NCBI GenBank assembly: GCA_934249215.1
Contig: CAKQKN010000038.1
Coordinates: 1 to 30,701, forward strand
Reading direction: 5' to 3'
Length of the DNA: 30,701 bases
DNA from: an uncultured Clostridia bacterium
Lineage (GTDB): Bacteria > Bacillota > Clostridia > Christensenellales > Borkfalkiaceae
Part shown: positions 1 to 7,697 of the stretch, piece by piece
Layout of the letters: the number at the start of each line of letters is the position of its first letter
How positions within the stretch are numbered: position 1 is the first letter of the stretch
Translations under genes and position numbers: made by a program
Notes under the pieces: model-generated
What the model saw: the letters and a program-made list of their open reading frames with translations, nothing else
Database searches by the model: none
Told to the model about the DNA's origin: nothing

Positions 1-21
1 CTATAGGTCGATTATCGGGCG
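1..21 (+). repeat. CTATAGGTCGATTATC motif, copy 1
   Basis: The window opens with CTATAGGTCGATTATCGGGC followed by g. The same 21 bases recur exactly at 388-408, and the core CTATAGGTCGATTAT recurs at 8415 and 19921, with a one-mismatch inverted form at 15860. This copy is cut by the window edge, so its left flank and any pairing arm cannot be seen. Function is unknown; all other intergenic copies lie just after a gene's stop codon. Confidence 0.75.
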
Positions 22-59
22 GTTTCTTGTTTGCGGCTTTGAAATGCAGCAGACTTTTT

Positions 60-300
60 TGTAGGGATTTTTGGAAGTTAGATTGTGATGGGGATGCGGC
101 GCGGAGCGCCTGGATCCCTCGAAAGTAGAGCAAGGAAGCGAGGCTCGGGATGACGAGAGAGAAAAAATAAGACGAGTGTCTAGTCTATTTTGTCGTTAAT
201 CCTCTCTCGAGTTTTGTCCGAAAACGGACAAAACCCACTCTCCCCGAAGGGGAAAGCTTGATTTTAGAAAATGCTCGATTTGACACGCGTCGATTATACG
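60..300. repeat. Non-coding stretch with interspersed-repeat-like hairpins
   Basis: No gene is seen in 1-415. Near 100-160 the text ends in a 'ctcgggatgacgagag' style block. A perfect 10-bp inverted repeat follows at 211-234 (GTTTTGTCCG, loop AAAA, CGGACAAAAC), then a small CCCC-GAA-GGGG hairpin near 242-255. The layout is like the short intergenic repeats scattered in many gut Firmicutes genomes, but only one copy is present here, so the repeat nature is inferred. Neither hairpin has a clear T-run. Confidence 0.4.
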
Positions 301-387
301 CGGCGCGCCTCTTTTGCCGCTTATATTCCATTGCTTCAATAAGAAAATTACCGCGAACGGAAAAACAAAAAGAATTAAAAAGTTCCC

Positions 388-408
388 CTATAGGTCGATT
401 ATCGGGCG
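388..408 (+). repeat. CTATAGGTCGATTATC motif, copy 2 (3' of ktrA)
   Basis: Exact 21-base repeat of 1-21, beginning CTATAGGTCGATTATCGGGC, starting 8 bases beyond the ktrA stop codon. Read on the minus strand it is followed by AGGGGAACTTTTT, so a weak CCC/GGG-closed hairpin plus T-run could end ktrBA transcription. On the plus strand it is followed by GATTTT. The motif would form the loop. Confidence 0.7.
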
Positions 409-415
409 ATTTTAA

Positions 416-1069
416 TCAAGAATGAATGATTTTTTTGATGCCGTCGTACGTGCCGAGGATAAAAAGAGATTGCTTTTTGTTAAGCGGAACGTCGGGCGCG
501 AAAGTCGGATCGATCTTATTCCTCTCTTTCACGGCAATTACGTTCAGTTTGTATTTTCTTCTGACGTCGATTCCGGCGATGCTCTTACCCACCCAGTCGT
601 CGGGAACCGATATTTCGAAAATGGAACACGTGGGATCGATTTCTATGTAATCGAGAATATGATCGGAACAGCAACGAACGGCAGTCCATGCGGCAAGTTG
701 TTTTTCGGGGAAAACAACCTCGTCGGCACCGTTCCGCATGAGCAGTTTTGCCTGTCCGTCCCTTTCCGCACGGGATATGATTTTCCTTGCACCCATATCT
801 TTGAGCAGACACGTCGTTTCCAGCGAGCCTTGGAAATCGCCGCCGATTGCAACGATGCAGACGTCGTAATTTTTTACGCCGAGCCCGGACAAAAACTCCT
901 CGCTCGTCGAATCGCCTATCTGTCCGTTCGTAACGAGCGGCATGACCTTGTTCAATCTCGATTCGTCGCGGTCGACAGCCATAACGTCGTGACCGAGTTT
1001 GTTCAGTTCTTCCGCGATGTGCTTTCCGAATCTGCCGATACCGATAAGCAATACCGATTTTTTTCTCAT
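416..1069 (-). CDS. ktrA: Potassium uptake regulatory subunit KtrA (TrkA-type RCK protein)
   Basis: Cytoplasmic gating subunit of a Ktr-type K+ uptake system; the family binds nucleotides (ATP/ADP, NAD(H)) and opens or closes the KtrB channel-like subunit. Seen: 217 residues, the usual size of a single-RCK KtrA. An N-terminal Rossmann fold has the GIGRFGKHIAEEL glycine motif (about residues 10-22) and VDRDE at the end of beta-2 (acidic ribose-binding position). A TrkA-C-like domain covers about 140-217 (ISVPDDWVGKSIAGIDVRRKY...). The start is supported by AAGGAGAAAGATATG. It lies 12 bases after ktrB on the same strand, so the two form an operon. Identification is firm at family level; the choice of KtrA over TrkA rests on the single RCK unit and the KtrB partner. 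Confidence 0.93.
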   Translation of the reverse strand: MRKKSVLLIGIGRFGKHIAEELNKLGHDVMAVDRDESRLNKVMPLVTNGQIGDSTSEEFLSGLGVKNYDVCIVAIGGDFQGSLETTCLLKDMGARKIISRAERDGQAKLLMRNGADEVVFPEKQLAAWTAVRCCSDHILDYIEIDPTCSIFEISVPDDWVGKSIAGIDVRRKYKLNVIAVKERNKIDPTFAPDVPLNKKQSLFILGTYDGIKKIIHS

Positions 1070-1081
1070 ATCTTTCTCCTT

Positions 1082-2413
1082 TTAACCGACCGATATCGGT
1101 TCGGAAGGCAGTCTGCCTTCGTCTGTGTTTTCATTTTTTAACGCGGCGTATATAAGAGTCAATCCGCCCACTCTTCCGAGGTACATCAATAGCGTCAGAA
1201 TCAGTTTCGGAACGACCGTCAGCGACGGCGTTATCCCCAGAGTCAAGCCGACGGTAGCAATCGCTGAAGCCGATTCGAACAAGCATTCTTTAAGCGGCAA
1301 CCCGTCAACGACGCTTATGATCGAGCCAGCAAACAGAAACAGAGTTATATACATAAACGCTATCGCGGCGGCATTTTTGACGACGTCATCGCCGATTCTC
1401 CTTTTTAACGCCGTTACTTCCCGTCGACGATGAAAAACAGAACCGGCCGAAGCCACCAGTACGGCAAAAGTGGAAACTTTCATGCCGCCAGCAGTGGATC
1501 CCGAAGAACCGCCTATCAACATCAGCATAATCATAATCGCCACGCCGACATCGGTAAACCTCGTCAGATCGGACGTATTGAAGCCTGCGGTTCGCGGCGA
1601 AACCGCCTGAAACAGCGACGCAAGCACTCTCTCGCCGAGCGGCTTGTCGGCGTATTCGAAGCAAAAGAAATAGGCGGCGGGGAACACGATCAGGACGAAA
1701 GAGGTAAGCAACACGAGTTTACTCTGCATCCTGTATTTTCTCACGTGCCATTTGTTTTTTACGACGTCCCGCCACGTAAGGAAGCCTATTCCCCCGACGA
1801 TTATCAGCAGAATTATCGCGACGTCCACGACGGGATCGGCACCGTATGCCGTAAGCGAAGAGAACTGCCCCGTCTTATTGCCCATCAGATCGAAGCCCGC
1901 GTTGCAAAACGCCGAAACCGAATGGAACACAGCCATCCAGACGCCCTCCGCCCCGTAATCGCGACAAAATGGAAACGCGAGTATTGCCGCGCCGATAAGT
2001 TCGATCAGAAGCATTCCTTTCAATACGAAACCCGTCAGCCTTACCACACCGCCGAGTTCGGGGGCGGAAATCGCTTCTTTCATCGTGTTTCGTGCAAAGA
2101 GCCCGATCTTTCTGCCAGACATGATGGCGATCGCCGCGGCGACCGATATTATACCCATGCCGCCGATCTGTATCAGAAGAAGCAGTACGATCTGACCGAA
2201 AAGCGACCAGTGCGAGGCAGTGTCGTATACGATCAAACCCGTAACACACGTTGCCGAAGCGGACGTAAACAAGGCGTCAACGTACGGCGTCCATTCGCCG
2301 CTTTTTGAAGCGAAAGGTAACGCCAAAAGAAAACTGCCGATCAGCACGATTCCCGCAAAGCCGAGAAGTATTATTTGAAAAGGCGAAATTCTCTTTCTTA
2401 TTCTGAAAGTCAT
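1082..2413 (-). CDS. ktrB: Potassium uptake transmembrane subunit KtrB (TrkH family)
   Basis: Integral membrane K+ (often Na+-dependent) translocating subunit, partner of the adjacent KtrA. Seen: 443 residues, normal for KtrB, hydrophobic throughout. The four MPM repeats show their filter-like glycine segments: SATCVTGLIVYD, FCNAGFDLMG, SPRTAGFNTSDL and ATVGLTLGIT. A glycine-rich intramembrane loop (GGSSGSTAGGMK) matches the gating region known in this family. It is the first gene of the ktrBA operon, with a TTGACT-17-TATTCT promoter about 75 bases upstream. A small palindrome (CTTGAA-CTT-TTCAAG, about 2429-2443) sits in the leader and could be regulatory. No K+-sensing riboswitch was recognised in the short leader. 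Confidence 0.94.
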   Translation of the reverse strand: MTFRIRKRISPFQIILLGFAGIVLIGSFLLALPFASKSGEWTPYVDALFTSASATCVTGLIVYDTASHWSLFGQIVLLLLIQIGGMGIISVAAAIAIMSGRKIGLFARNTMKEAISAPELGGVVRLTGFVLKGMLLIELIGAAILAFPFCRDYGAEGVWMAVFHSVSAFCNAGFDLMGNKTGQFSSLTAYGADPVVDVAIILLIIVGGIGFLTWRDVVKNKWHVRKYRMQSKLVLLTSFVLIVFPAAYFFCFEYADKPLGERVLASLFQAVSPRTAGFNTSDLTRFTDVGVAIMIMLMLIGGSSGSTAGGMKVSTFAVLVASAGSVFHRRREVTALKRRIGDDVVKNAAAIAFMYITLFLFAGSIISVVDGLPLKECLFESASAIATVGLTLGITPSLTVVPKLILTLLMYLGRVGGLTLIYAALKNENTDEGRLPSEPISVG

Positions 2414-2481
2414 TTTTTAAGGAACCACCTTGAACTTTTCAAGTTAATCGCCAGACGATAAAACGCCCGTCGACATTCATA

Positions 2482-2510
2482 AGAATACGCTTAAATTATC
2501 GTCAAGTCAA
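2482..2510 (-). promoter_or_regulatory. ktrBA promoter
   Basis: On the minus strand TTGACT (2510-2505), a 17-base spacer and TATTCT (2487-2482). It is the only good sigma-A-like pair upstream of ktrB. A CTTGAA/TTCAAG inverted repeat lies between it and the start codon. Confidence 0.6.
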
Positions 2511-2570
2511 GAAAAAACAAACTGCACTCGTCTTTTCGGCGGTAAAAACCGCGGTTATGCTCTGCCGCAC

Positions 2571-2603
2571 AAAAAAAAGAAGCCAAGAAAGGCTTCCTTT
2601 TTT
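2571..2603. terminator. Bidirectional terminator GAAGCC/GGCTTC
   Basis: GAAGCC (2579-2584), loop AAGAAA, GGCTTC (2591-2596), flanked by a run of A on the left and CTTTTTTT on the right, so it can work on both strands. It ends the NACHT gene on the minus strand. The hairpin is almost the same as the tRNA-Leu terminator at 8011-8034, which may reflect a common origin. Confidence 0.8.
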
Positions 2604-2653
2604 TCGCACCGAATTTCTATACAATGCAGCTTGGGTACAAAGGGTGTGAAAAA

Positions 2654-4825
2654 TTATACGTTTATAAATTCCGGCAGTCGTTCGTTGCTTAACGCATTCA
2701 AAAGCGACTTCATTATTCTTTCCCTTTCGGCATTCGCGTTTTCAAAAGTGATTCGTACGTCCCGTATTTTTAAAGAAGGTTTTCCTTTTTTCAGTTCTTC
2801 GACCAACATTTTGTTGTTTCCTTTATGAAAACGCAGTAAACAATATATGGACGCTAAATCGAAAGCACGAAAACAATAATTCTTTAATTCATTTTCGCGC
2901 GGGTTCAAATTCTTGTTGAGCAACGTGAAATATGATTCATCGTTAATGTTGCGAAGCCTGTTGACGCGTTTACGAATCGCGTTATCACATTTGGTTTCCG
3001 AGGCGTCGTCCCGATAATCAAGACTTGAAACGCCCGTCACGTCACCGTAAAATACTAAAGTTTGGGAGCGGTTTGCTAAATCCGCAATATTATTCTCATA
3101 AGGATTGCATATCATCTTTTTGATAAAATCGAGTTCGATTTCTTCTCCGTCTTCGGTATTCATAAGACTTCCCGCAATCGCTATCCAGCGTTTCAGCATG
3201 GCTAAATGTATTTCTCGATCATTGTCGTTATCATAGGTATAATGATCGTCATAATATATTTTTTTAAGAAAAGCCGAAACGTCTTCTCTTGCTTGTTTCG
3301 ACGAATACCACAATCTGCCTAGTCTGAACGCTATTTCTTTTTTTACCAGAAAAGATTTGATGGATGAAAAATTCGCGGTCTTATCTTTATTAGCCATCAG
3401 TAAAGAATACACTTCTTTCAGTTTTGAGGCTATTTCATCGTTTGGTTTACGGTTTTCTATCGCTTCGGTAATAAAATCGGAAATCTCGTTCTGATAATCG
3501 ACGCCCAGAACCTCGATATATTCATCCGGTTGTATTTTTTCGCCAAACACGACAAGTTGATAGCGATAGGCTATAAAATAATCAAAAAAGGAATAATGTA
3601 TGAAACTGATTTCGCCCGCTCTGAATTTCGGATTCTTAATTAGTTTCATCAAATAACGTACGCCGTTCAGATTGGTCTGATTTTCAGATACTATTCGAGA
3701 TGAACCGTTGGAATATAATTGAGAATAATGCTCGAACGACAGATGTGCAATTTCTTTTTTCTCTTTGTCGATTTCTTTTTGGTTTGCCCCTGAAGAAGCG
3801 CCTAACGCGTTGATAAACCGACTATACATACTATATTTCGAAATGCGTTCGGAAAGCGAAATTTCAGAAGGCGTGAATAGGTTGACGTAAAGGAACAGCA
3901 TTAACAGAAGAGGAGAATTTATTAAACATTTATCAACCGAAGAAGAATCTTTAAAAACGGCTTTTTTGTTATTTTTAAGTTTATCGTAAAAAAGTTTTAT
4001 CCATTTTTCCGATTTTTTTAATATATCATCGGATTGGCTTTTTAATGATTTGCGAAGATTATGATTTGCCAAAACGATTTTTGATATTTCTTCTAAAGCT
4101 TCTGAATCCCAGTACTCAACTTCCAACAAATCATATCCGCTCGAAAATTGCCCTGCAGAAAATAAATCACTACAAGAGTGCTTTAAGGCAAAATTACGCC
4201 TGCAAGCTATTTTTACCTCACATTCCTTAGCGAGTTTCATAGCCCTGATAAGATTTTCGATTAAAATTCTTTGAGATTCAAACTTATCGCCCATCTCATC
4301 CAAGCCATCCAGGTAAAGCCTGGCGTGACGAATCGGCAAATCGGAGCACTTCTCACTTATTTTTTTAATCGTTTCCTCGTCAAGTTTAATCAAATCGTTT
4401 GCCGATAAGTATAAAGAAAAAGAAGTAAGCCATTTTACAGGGTGAAAGAACGGAAAAACGGTATCAAATAAAGAACTTGTTTGACGAAGATAATCCTGAT
4501 AAAGAAACGTGCTTTTTCCGCACCCGCTTTCTCCTACTATCAAATAACTTCTTTTAAGTTCTTGTCTTACCCTGATTCTCCCACGCTTTTTCTCCGGAAG
4601 AAAATCGAAATAAACGTTAATTTTGCCTTTTTTTACGTTTGGCGATAATATTTCCCGAAAAAAATCTCCGTTCGCATCGGCAATCCCTTGATCGGCTTTT
4701 CTCTGAATATTACGCAATTCTTTCAAGCCTTGCCTTAGCTCTTTAGTGAAAATGTGCGTAAACACAAAACCTAAAACGGTAATAACTAATGGGGCAAATG
4801 TTGCTAAAGCCGTATACCATTCCAT
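2654..4825 (-). CDS. Membrane-anchored NACHT/STAND-type P-loop NTPase (putative defence protein)
   Basis: Large NTPase of the NACHT type, whose bacterial members include anti-phage sensors; a defence role here is inference. Seen in 723 residues: one N-terminal membrane helix (about 8-26); a charged, possibly coiled linker (27-60); Walker A GESGCGKST (98-106); Walker B ending in the NACHT-style LYLDGLDE (170-177); a sensor-like KIACRRN (205-211); a helical segment INSPLLLMLFLYV (302-314); and SFIHYSFFDYFIAY (407-420), like the FxHxSFxEYxAA helix of NACHT winged-helix regions. The last 300 residues are helical, show no recognised repeat, and would be the sensor. There is no separate effector gene. 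It has its own promoter and GGAG site, and is flanked by terminators and repeat DNA. GC is lower than in the housekeeping genes, consistent with transfer. Confidence 0.8.
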   Translation of the reverse strand: MEWYTALATFAPLVITVLGFVFTHIFTKELRQGLKELRNIQRKADQGIADANGDFFREILSPNVKKGKINVYFDFLPEKKRGRIRVRQELKRSYLIVGESGCGKSTFLYQDYLRQTSSLFDTVFPFFHPVKWLTSFSLYLSANDLIKLDEETIKKISEKCSDLPIRHARLYLDGLDEMGDKFESQRILIENLIRAMKLAKECEVKIACRRNFALKHSCSDLFSAGQFSSGYDLLEVEYWDSEALEEISKIVLANHNLRKSLKSQSDDILKKSEKWIKLFYDKLKNNKKAVFKDSSSVDKCLINSPLLLMLFLYVNLFTPSEISLSERISKYSMYSRFINALGASSGANQKEIDKEKKEIAHLSFEHYSQLYSNGSSRIVSENQTNLNGVRYLMKLIKNPKFRAGEISFIHYSFFDYFIAYRYQLVVFGEKIQPDEYIEVLGVDYQNEISDFITEAIENRKPNDEIASKLKEVYSLLMANKDKTANFSSIKSFLVKKEIAFRLGRLWYSSKQAREDVSAFLKKIYYDDHYTYDNDNDREIHLAMLKRWIAIAGSLMNTEDGEEIELDFIKKMICNPYENNIADLANRSQTLVFYGDVTGVSSLDYRDDASETKCDNAIRKRVNRLRNINDESYFTLLNKNLNPRENELKNYCFRAFDLASIYCLLRFHKGNNKMLVEELKKGKPSLKIRDVRITFENANAERERIMKSLLNALSNERLPEFINV

Positions 4826-4887
4826 AAAAATTCTCCATTCTTTTAAGGGATTCCATTCGTGCTACAATATCTTATCAGACACTATTT

Positions 4888-4916
4888 ATTGTAAGTAAAA
4901 TTATTTACTCTGTCAA
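4888..4916 (-). promoter_or_regulatory. Promoter of the NACHT NTPase gene
   Basis: Minus strand TTGACA (4916-4911), exactly 17 bases, TACAAT (4893-4888). It is followed 60 bases on by GGAG 7 bases before the ATG. This near-consensus pair suggests constitutive expression, as expected for a surveillance protein. Confidence 0.75.
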
Positions 4917-5025
4917 TCGATTAAGCAACTTTGTAAAAGATTTAATTTGCGCCTGAAACAGCACGTTAACTTCCGTAAGCAAACAAAAGCACTCGCGCTT
5001 TTTATCTCCCATCAAACCCCTTTAG

Positions 5026-5100
5026 CTGCTTCTCAGTTGCGGTGTCCTGCCCGTTCGACTCCCTTTCATACTTATCTTACCAAAAAAAGAAGCCCCGAAA
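5026..5100. repeat. 75-bp direct repeat, copy A (tRNA-Leu downstream sequence)
   Basis: Begins CTGCTTCTCAGTTGCGGTG and ends AAAAAAAGAAGCCCCGAAA. It matches 7948-8022 at 73 of 75 positions. In the second copy the sequence runs straight into the tRNA-Leu terminator and gene, while here the second terminator arm and the tRNA are missing. The 4826-5542 region holds no other convincing gene, only AT-rich DNA, this repeat, the hairpin at 5361-5391 and the promoter at 5393. A truncated insertion-site remnant is the simplest reading. Confidence 0.85.
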
Positions 5101-5360
5101 CGGTGTCCCCATTAGGGATTATAAAAAAATCAATTAATTTAATGTGAACACCTGCAAGCGGCAAAAGCCTCGAAGTTCAACAACATCGAGCCTTTTGTTA
5201 TATTAAATAACACTACATAAAAATTTAATTAAATTTAAAAAAATTTAGAAAAATACGAATGTTAATATTCAAATGGTATATCGAATCGTATAAAAAATAC
5301 AGTTGCTTCAAATCCTGAATGCTATGCGCTATTATTTTTTTTACAATGATTTCTAAATGC

Positions 5361-5391
5361 AATAAAAGTCGGCTTGCAACCGACTTTTATT
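5361..5391. terminator. Perfect 12-bp stem hairpin
   Basis: AATAAAAGTCGG (5361-5372), loop CTTGCAA, CCGACTTTTATT (5380-5391), then TGTTGATTTTT. The A-rich left and T-rich right arms allow ends in both directions. No gene directly upstream on either strand is clear; it insulates the small HTH gene that follows. Confidence 0.65.
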
Positions 5392-5392
5392 G

Positions 5393-5421
5393 TTGATTTT
5401 TCTGTCAAAATATGTTATAAT
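5393..5421 (+). promoter_or_regulatory. Promoter of the small HTH gene
   Basis: TTGATT (5393-5398), 17 bases, TATAAT (5416-5421). It is followed by a leader of about 115 bases to the ATG at 5543. Confidence 0.6.
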
Positions 5422-5542
5422 AAAATAAAAATTATCAAAAGTTTGCAAACGATTAAAAATCAGCATATCGGGAAACACATCTTAAAAAAGACGACTAATT
5501 TTCTTTACTACCAGATAACCTGAACGAACTACGAGGTTTAAA

Positions 5543-5716
5543 ATGAAATTTTCCGAAAAAGTAAAATATGTGAGAATGAAACTTCTTTTAACGCAGGAGG
5601 CGTTGGCAAAAGAACTCGGCGTATCTTATGCGACAATCTGTCGCTGGGAAAAGGATAACCGTGAACCGCAAATCGTTTCTCAAGGCAAGTTTTATGCCTT
5701 TTGCGAAAGTAAGTAA
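5543..5716 (+). CDS. Small XRE-family helix-turn-helix protein (57 aa)
   Basis: A 57-residue protein that is essentially one HTH_3 domain: MKFSEKVKYVRMKLLLTQEA (1-20), then LAKELGVSYATICRWE (21-36) as the helix-turn-helix, and a short tail NREPQIVSQGKFYAFCESK. The TQEALAKELGVS..TICRWE pattern is typical of Cro/CI-type repressors. ATG at 5543 is preceded by ACGAGGTTTAAA, a moderate ribosome site. Such orphan mini-HTH proteins often stand before restriction or other defence genes in Clostridia. Here the next open stretch is only the decayed remnant on the opposite strand, so the partner may have been lost. The last 8 codons overlap that remnant. Confidence 0.75.
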   Translation: MKFSEKVKYVRMKLLLTQEALAKELGVSYATICRWEKDNREPQIVSQGKFYAFCESK

Positions 5717-5930
5717 TCTTCTTCAAAAAACGTGTCACAATCACGATACGATTCCATCATAGGATAGTTTATATATAACTTACCTATTGACGGATCGGTT
5801 TCATCTACGAAATAGTTTACCATTTCAGATAGCCTTGCTAAATTATCAAGGACAATTTCTTCCTGCGTTCTTGATTCGTTTTTCTTGAATGATGTGCGTC
5901 GCAGTCAAAAAATAGGCAATTTTTTTGACA
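5692..5930 (-). pseudogene. Frameshifted C-terminal remnant of a conserved 'GKLYINYPMMESYRD' protein
   Basis: No intact frame, but two adjacent frames read well on the minus strand. One gives LFFDCDAHHSRK (about 5920-5885). The next frame gives EEIVLDNLARLSEMVNYFVD, then ETDPSIGKLYINYPMMESYR, then DCDTFFEEDYLLSQKA and a stop at 5694-5692. Aspartate-rich FFDCDAHH followed by GKLYINYPMMESYRD resembles a conserved phage-defence-associated or Toprim-like family that I recall next to ATPases; I cannot name it with certainty. The frameshift near 5880 and the missing N-terminus make it a pseudogene. It overlaps the tail of the small HTH gene in antisense. Confidence 0.55.
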
Positions 5931-6090
5931 ACATTTCCTTTCTGCTCGGATGAATTTCGGATAATACATCTTTTATATCCATAAATATGAAAAATAAACC
6001 GGATTATGTCAATTTTTTGCATATTAAAAAACAGGACGTAATCAACTGCTCTGTTTTTATATTTATTTAAACAAATTTTGACCGACTCAA

Positions 6091-6309
6091 TTATATCGCA
6101 TCGATTTTTAACGCTACTTCGACTTCTTCTTTGGCTTTTGCTTGTTCGATAAATGTATTTACGGCGGAAACGGGGATACAGCAATTCAATTTCGCTTGCA
6201 ATAATCCCCAATACGCCTCGTGTTTCATATTGTCTATGGCAAGAACCATATCGAAATATTTTTCTGCAAGCGAAAACGCCAAGTTGTTTTTACAGTTATC
6301 AGCAAATTT
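6091..6309 (-). pseudogene. Fragment of a TPR-like protein
   Basis: About 70 codons reading KFADNCKNNLAFSLAEKYFD, MVLAIDNMKHEAYWGLLQAK, LNCCIPVSAVNTFIEQAKAK. The AEKYFDMVLAID...EAYWGLLQAKLNC pattern is that of TPR proteins common in Clostridia, which normally run to several hundred residues. A stop codon lies just before the fragment and the gene ends after one repeat, with no ribosome site. The 5931-6090 stretch next to it shows only AT-rich text without a credible frame. Confidence 0.5.
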
Positions 6310-6340
6310 TTAAGGTAAAATCATACCTTTTCTCCGTATA

Positions 6341-7198
6341 TTAAAACTCTATTTCCATACCGTCGTAAGAGACTAAAAACCCTTCTTTCTCCGCCACCCG
6401 ACACAGTTCGTCGTGAGAAAGTCCGCAGTTGTGTGAAAAATGATTAAGTACGCATATAGTGCGATTATCTACCGCTCCGAGCATTTTAAGGCGATTCAAC
6501 GCCGCCGTCGCGTCAACCAAACCCATGTGTCCGTTGTTCAACCCGGCTTCAACGTTACCGTGAGTGCAATCGAAACTGACTAAATCAAACCTTTTGCCGC
6601 GGCAAAACTCAAACACTTCGTCGTAAGGATAGCCCGTATCGTGTAAGTAAAGCACGTTTTTATACCCGACGGAATCTCCGACGTTTTCTTCTATAAAATA
6701 AACTGCCGCCTTCTCGCTGAGCGCATGCCTTGCGGGGAGAGGCGTTATCCTGTATCTTCCCGACCGCGTTTCAAACGGACTGAAATACTTAAAAACGTTA
6801 AAATGCAGGTGCTTTTCAATCTCCTCTTCCTGCTCGCACGACGCAAACGCGCGGTACCTTTCCAGAACGGTTTCGTTACAATATATATCGAGTTCGGGTG
6901 ACTTCATATCGTGCGCATAGCAGCTTCCGCGCAAGACAAGATCCTGCGGAACGAAGTGATCCATATGCGAATGAGTAACGAGCATCGTCTGCACGGCGGA
7001 TAAATCCAAATCGTCGCGCAAAACGTGCATATAGGTATCCGCAGGGAAATCAATAAGCAAATCGTCGTTTATGATGGCTTGCGAACGAGTTCTTACATCC
7101 TTTCCGCCGAGTTTTTTTGCTCGCTCGCACGCTTCGCAGCGACAAAAAATCGCAGGCCAGCCTTCCGCGGCGGCAGTCCCCAAATATTTTATTTTCAT
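6341..7198 (-). CDS. MBL-fold metallohydrolase, PhnP-like
   Basis: Metallo-beta-lactamase-fold hydrolase of 285 residues. The metal-binding motif THSHMDHF (75-82) supplies H76, H78, D80 and H81. Further metal ligands are likely in LYLHDTGYPYDE and LNHFSHNCGLSHDE near the C-terminus. An N-terminal FCRCEACERAKKLGGKDVRTR segment is like the structural zinc-knuckle of the PhnP subgroup, which cleaves cyclic phosphodiesters. Whether this protein acts on phosphoribosyl cyclic phosphate cannot be told, since no C-P lyase genes are near. The start is supported by GAGGGTAGATT before ATG. It is a single gene lying between decayed fragments, with base use closer to the housekeeping genes. Confidence 0.8.
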   Translation of the reverse strand: MKIKYLGTAAAEGWPAIFCRCEACERAKKLGGKDVRTRSQAIINDDLLIDFPADTYMHVLRDDLDLSAVQTMLVTHSHMDHFVPQDLVLRGSCYAHDMKSPELDIYCNETVLERYRAFASCEQEEEIEKHLHFNVFKYFSPFETRSGRYRITPLPARHALSEKAAVYFIEENVGDSVGYKNVLYLHDTGYPYDEVFEFCRGKRFDLVSFDCTHGNVEAGLNNGHMGLVDATAALNRLKMLGAVDNRTICVLNHFSHNCGLSHDELCRVAEKEGFLVSYDGMEIEF

Positions 7199-7235
7199 AA
7201 TCTACCCTCACGTCTTACATCACTACAAAAGCCGA

Positions 7236-7604
7236 TTATAGCCCATTATCGCCATACGGCGTATCATAGTCTATCGTATCCGATTTTAACACAGCGTTTC
7301 TCAAATTGTCAATCAGAATGCCGAAATTTTCAAATTTACATTTTTCGCGAAAGATTTCCCCGTCGCCAAATTCTCCTTTTTGACAAAGAACAGACACCGC
7401 GCGGAAAAAATGCGCGCGTTCCCTGACGACGATCCCGAGGCTGTTCCCCTCTCTCTCGATCGACGTTTCCTTTCCTAATCGGCAAGACAGCGAAAACCCT
7501 GCGGGCGAAAACACCGCAGGAATTTCGTTATTATCAATCAATTCGGAAAGCGACTCCCGAAGACTCTTCTCAAGCCCGTCGGAATTGATTTTAAACTTTT
7601 TCAT
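7236..7604 (-). pseudogene. N-terminal fragment of a GH20-type beta-N-acetylhexosaminidase
   Basis: A 122-codon frame from ATG at 7604. It has a helix (LEKSLRESLSELI), a small beta domain (VFSPAGFSLSCRLGK...SLGIVVRERAHFFRAVSVLCQK) and KFENFGILIDNLRNAVLKSDT, then an unrelated tail IDYDTPYGDNGL. In GH20 enzymes of Firmicutes an N-terminal domain of this shape leads into '..G.MiDnSRNaVlkvdtvk', the start of the catalytic barrel. Here the frame leaves the family right after that point, so the whole catalytic barrel is missing. No good ribosome site is seen. The frame stays open to a TTG at 7697, but this adds nothing family-like. Confidence 0.5.
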
Positions 7605-7697
7605 TTCACACCGATATTTAAAAAACACCCTTTTCAAAGGTTCGTTATCAAGAAAAATCTTAAAAGCAAAAACCTCGAAATCGTCGATAATTTCCAA

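Noticed and set aside
5846..6211. 121-codon minus-strand frame
   Set aside because: It covers parts of two different remnants in the wrong frame; residues show no pattern and there is no ribosome site.
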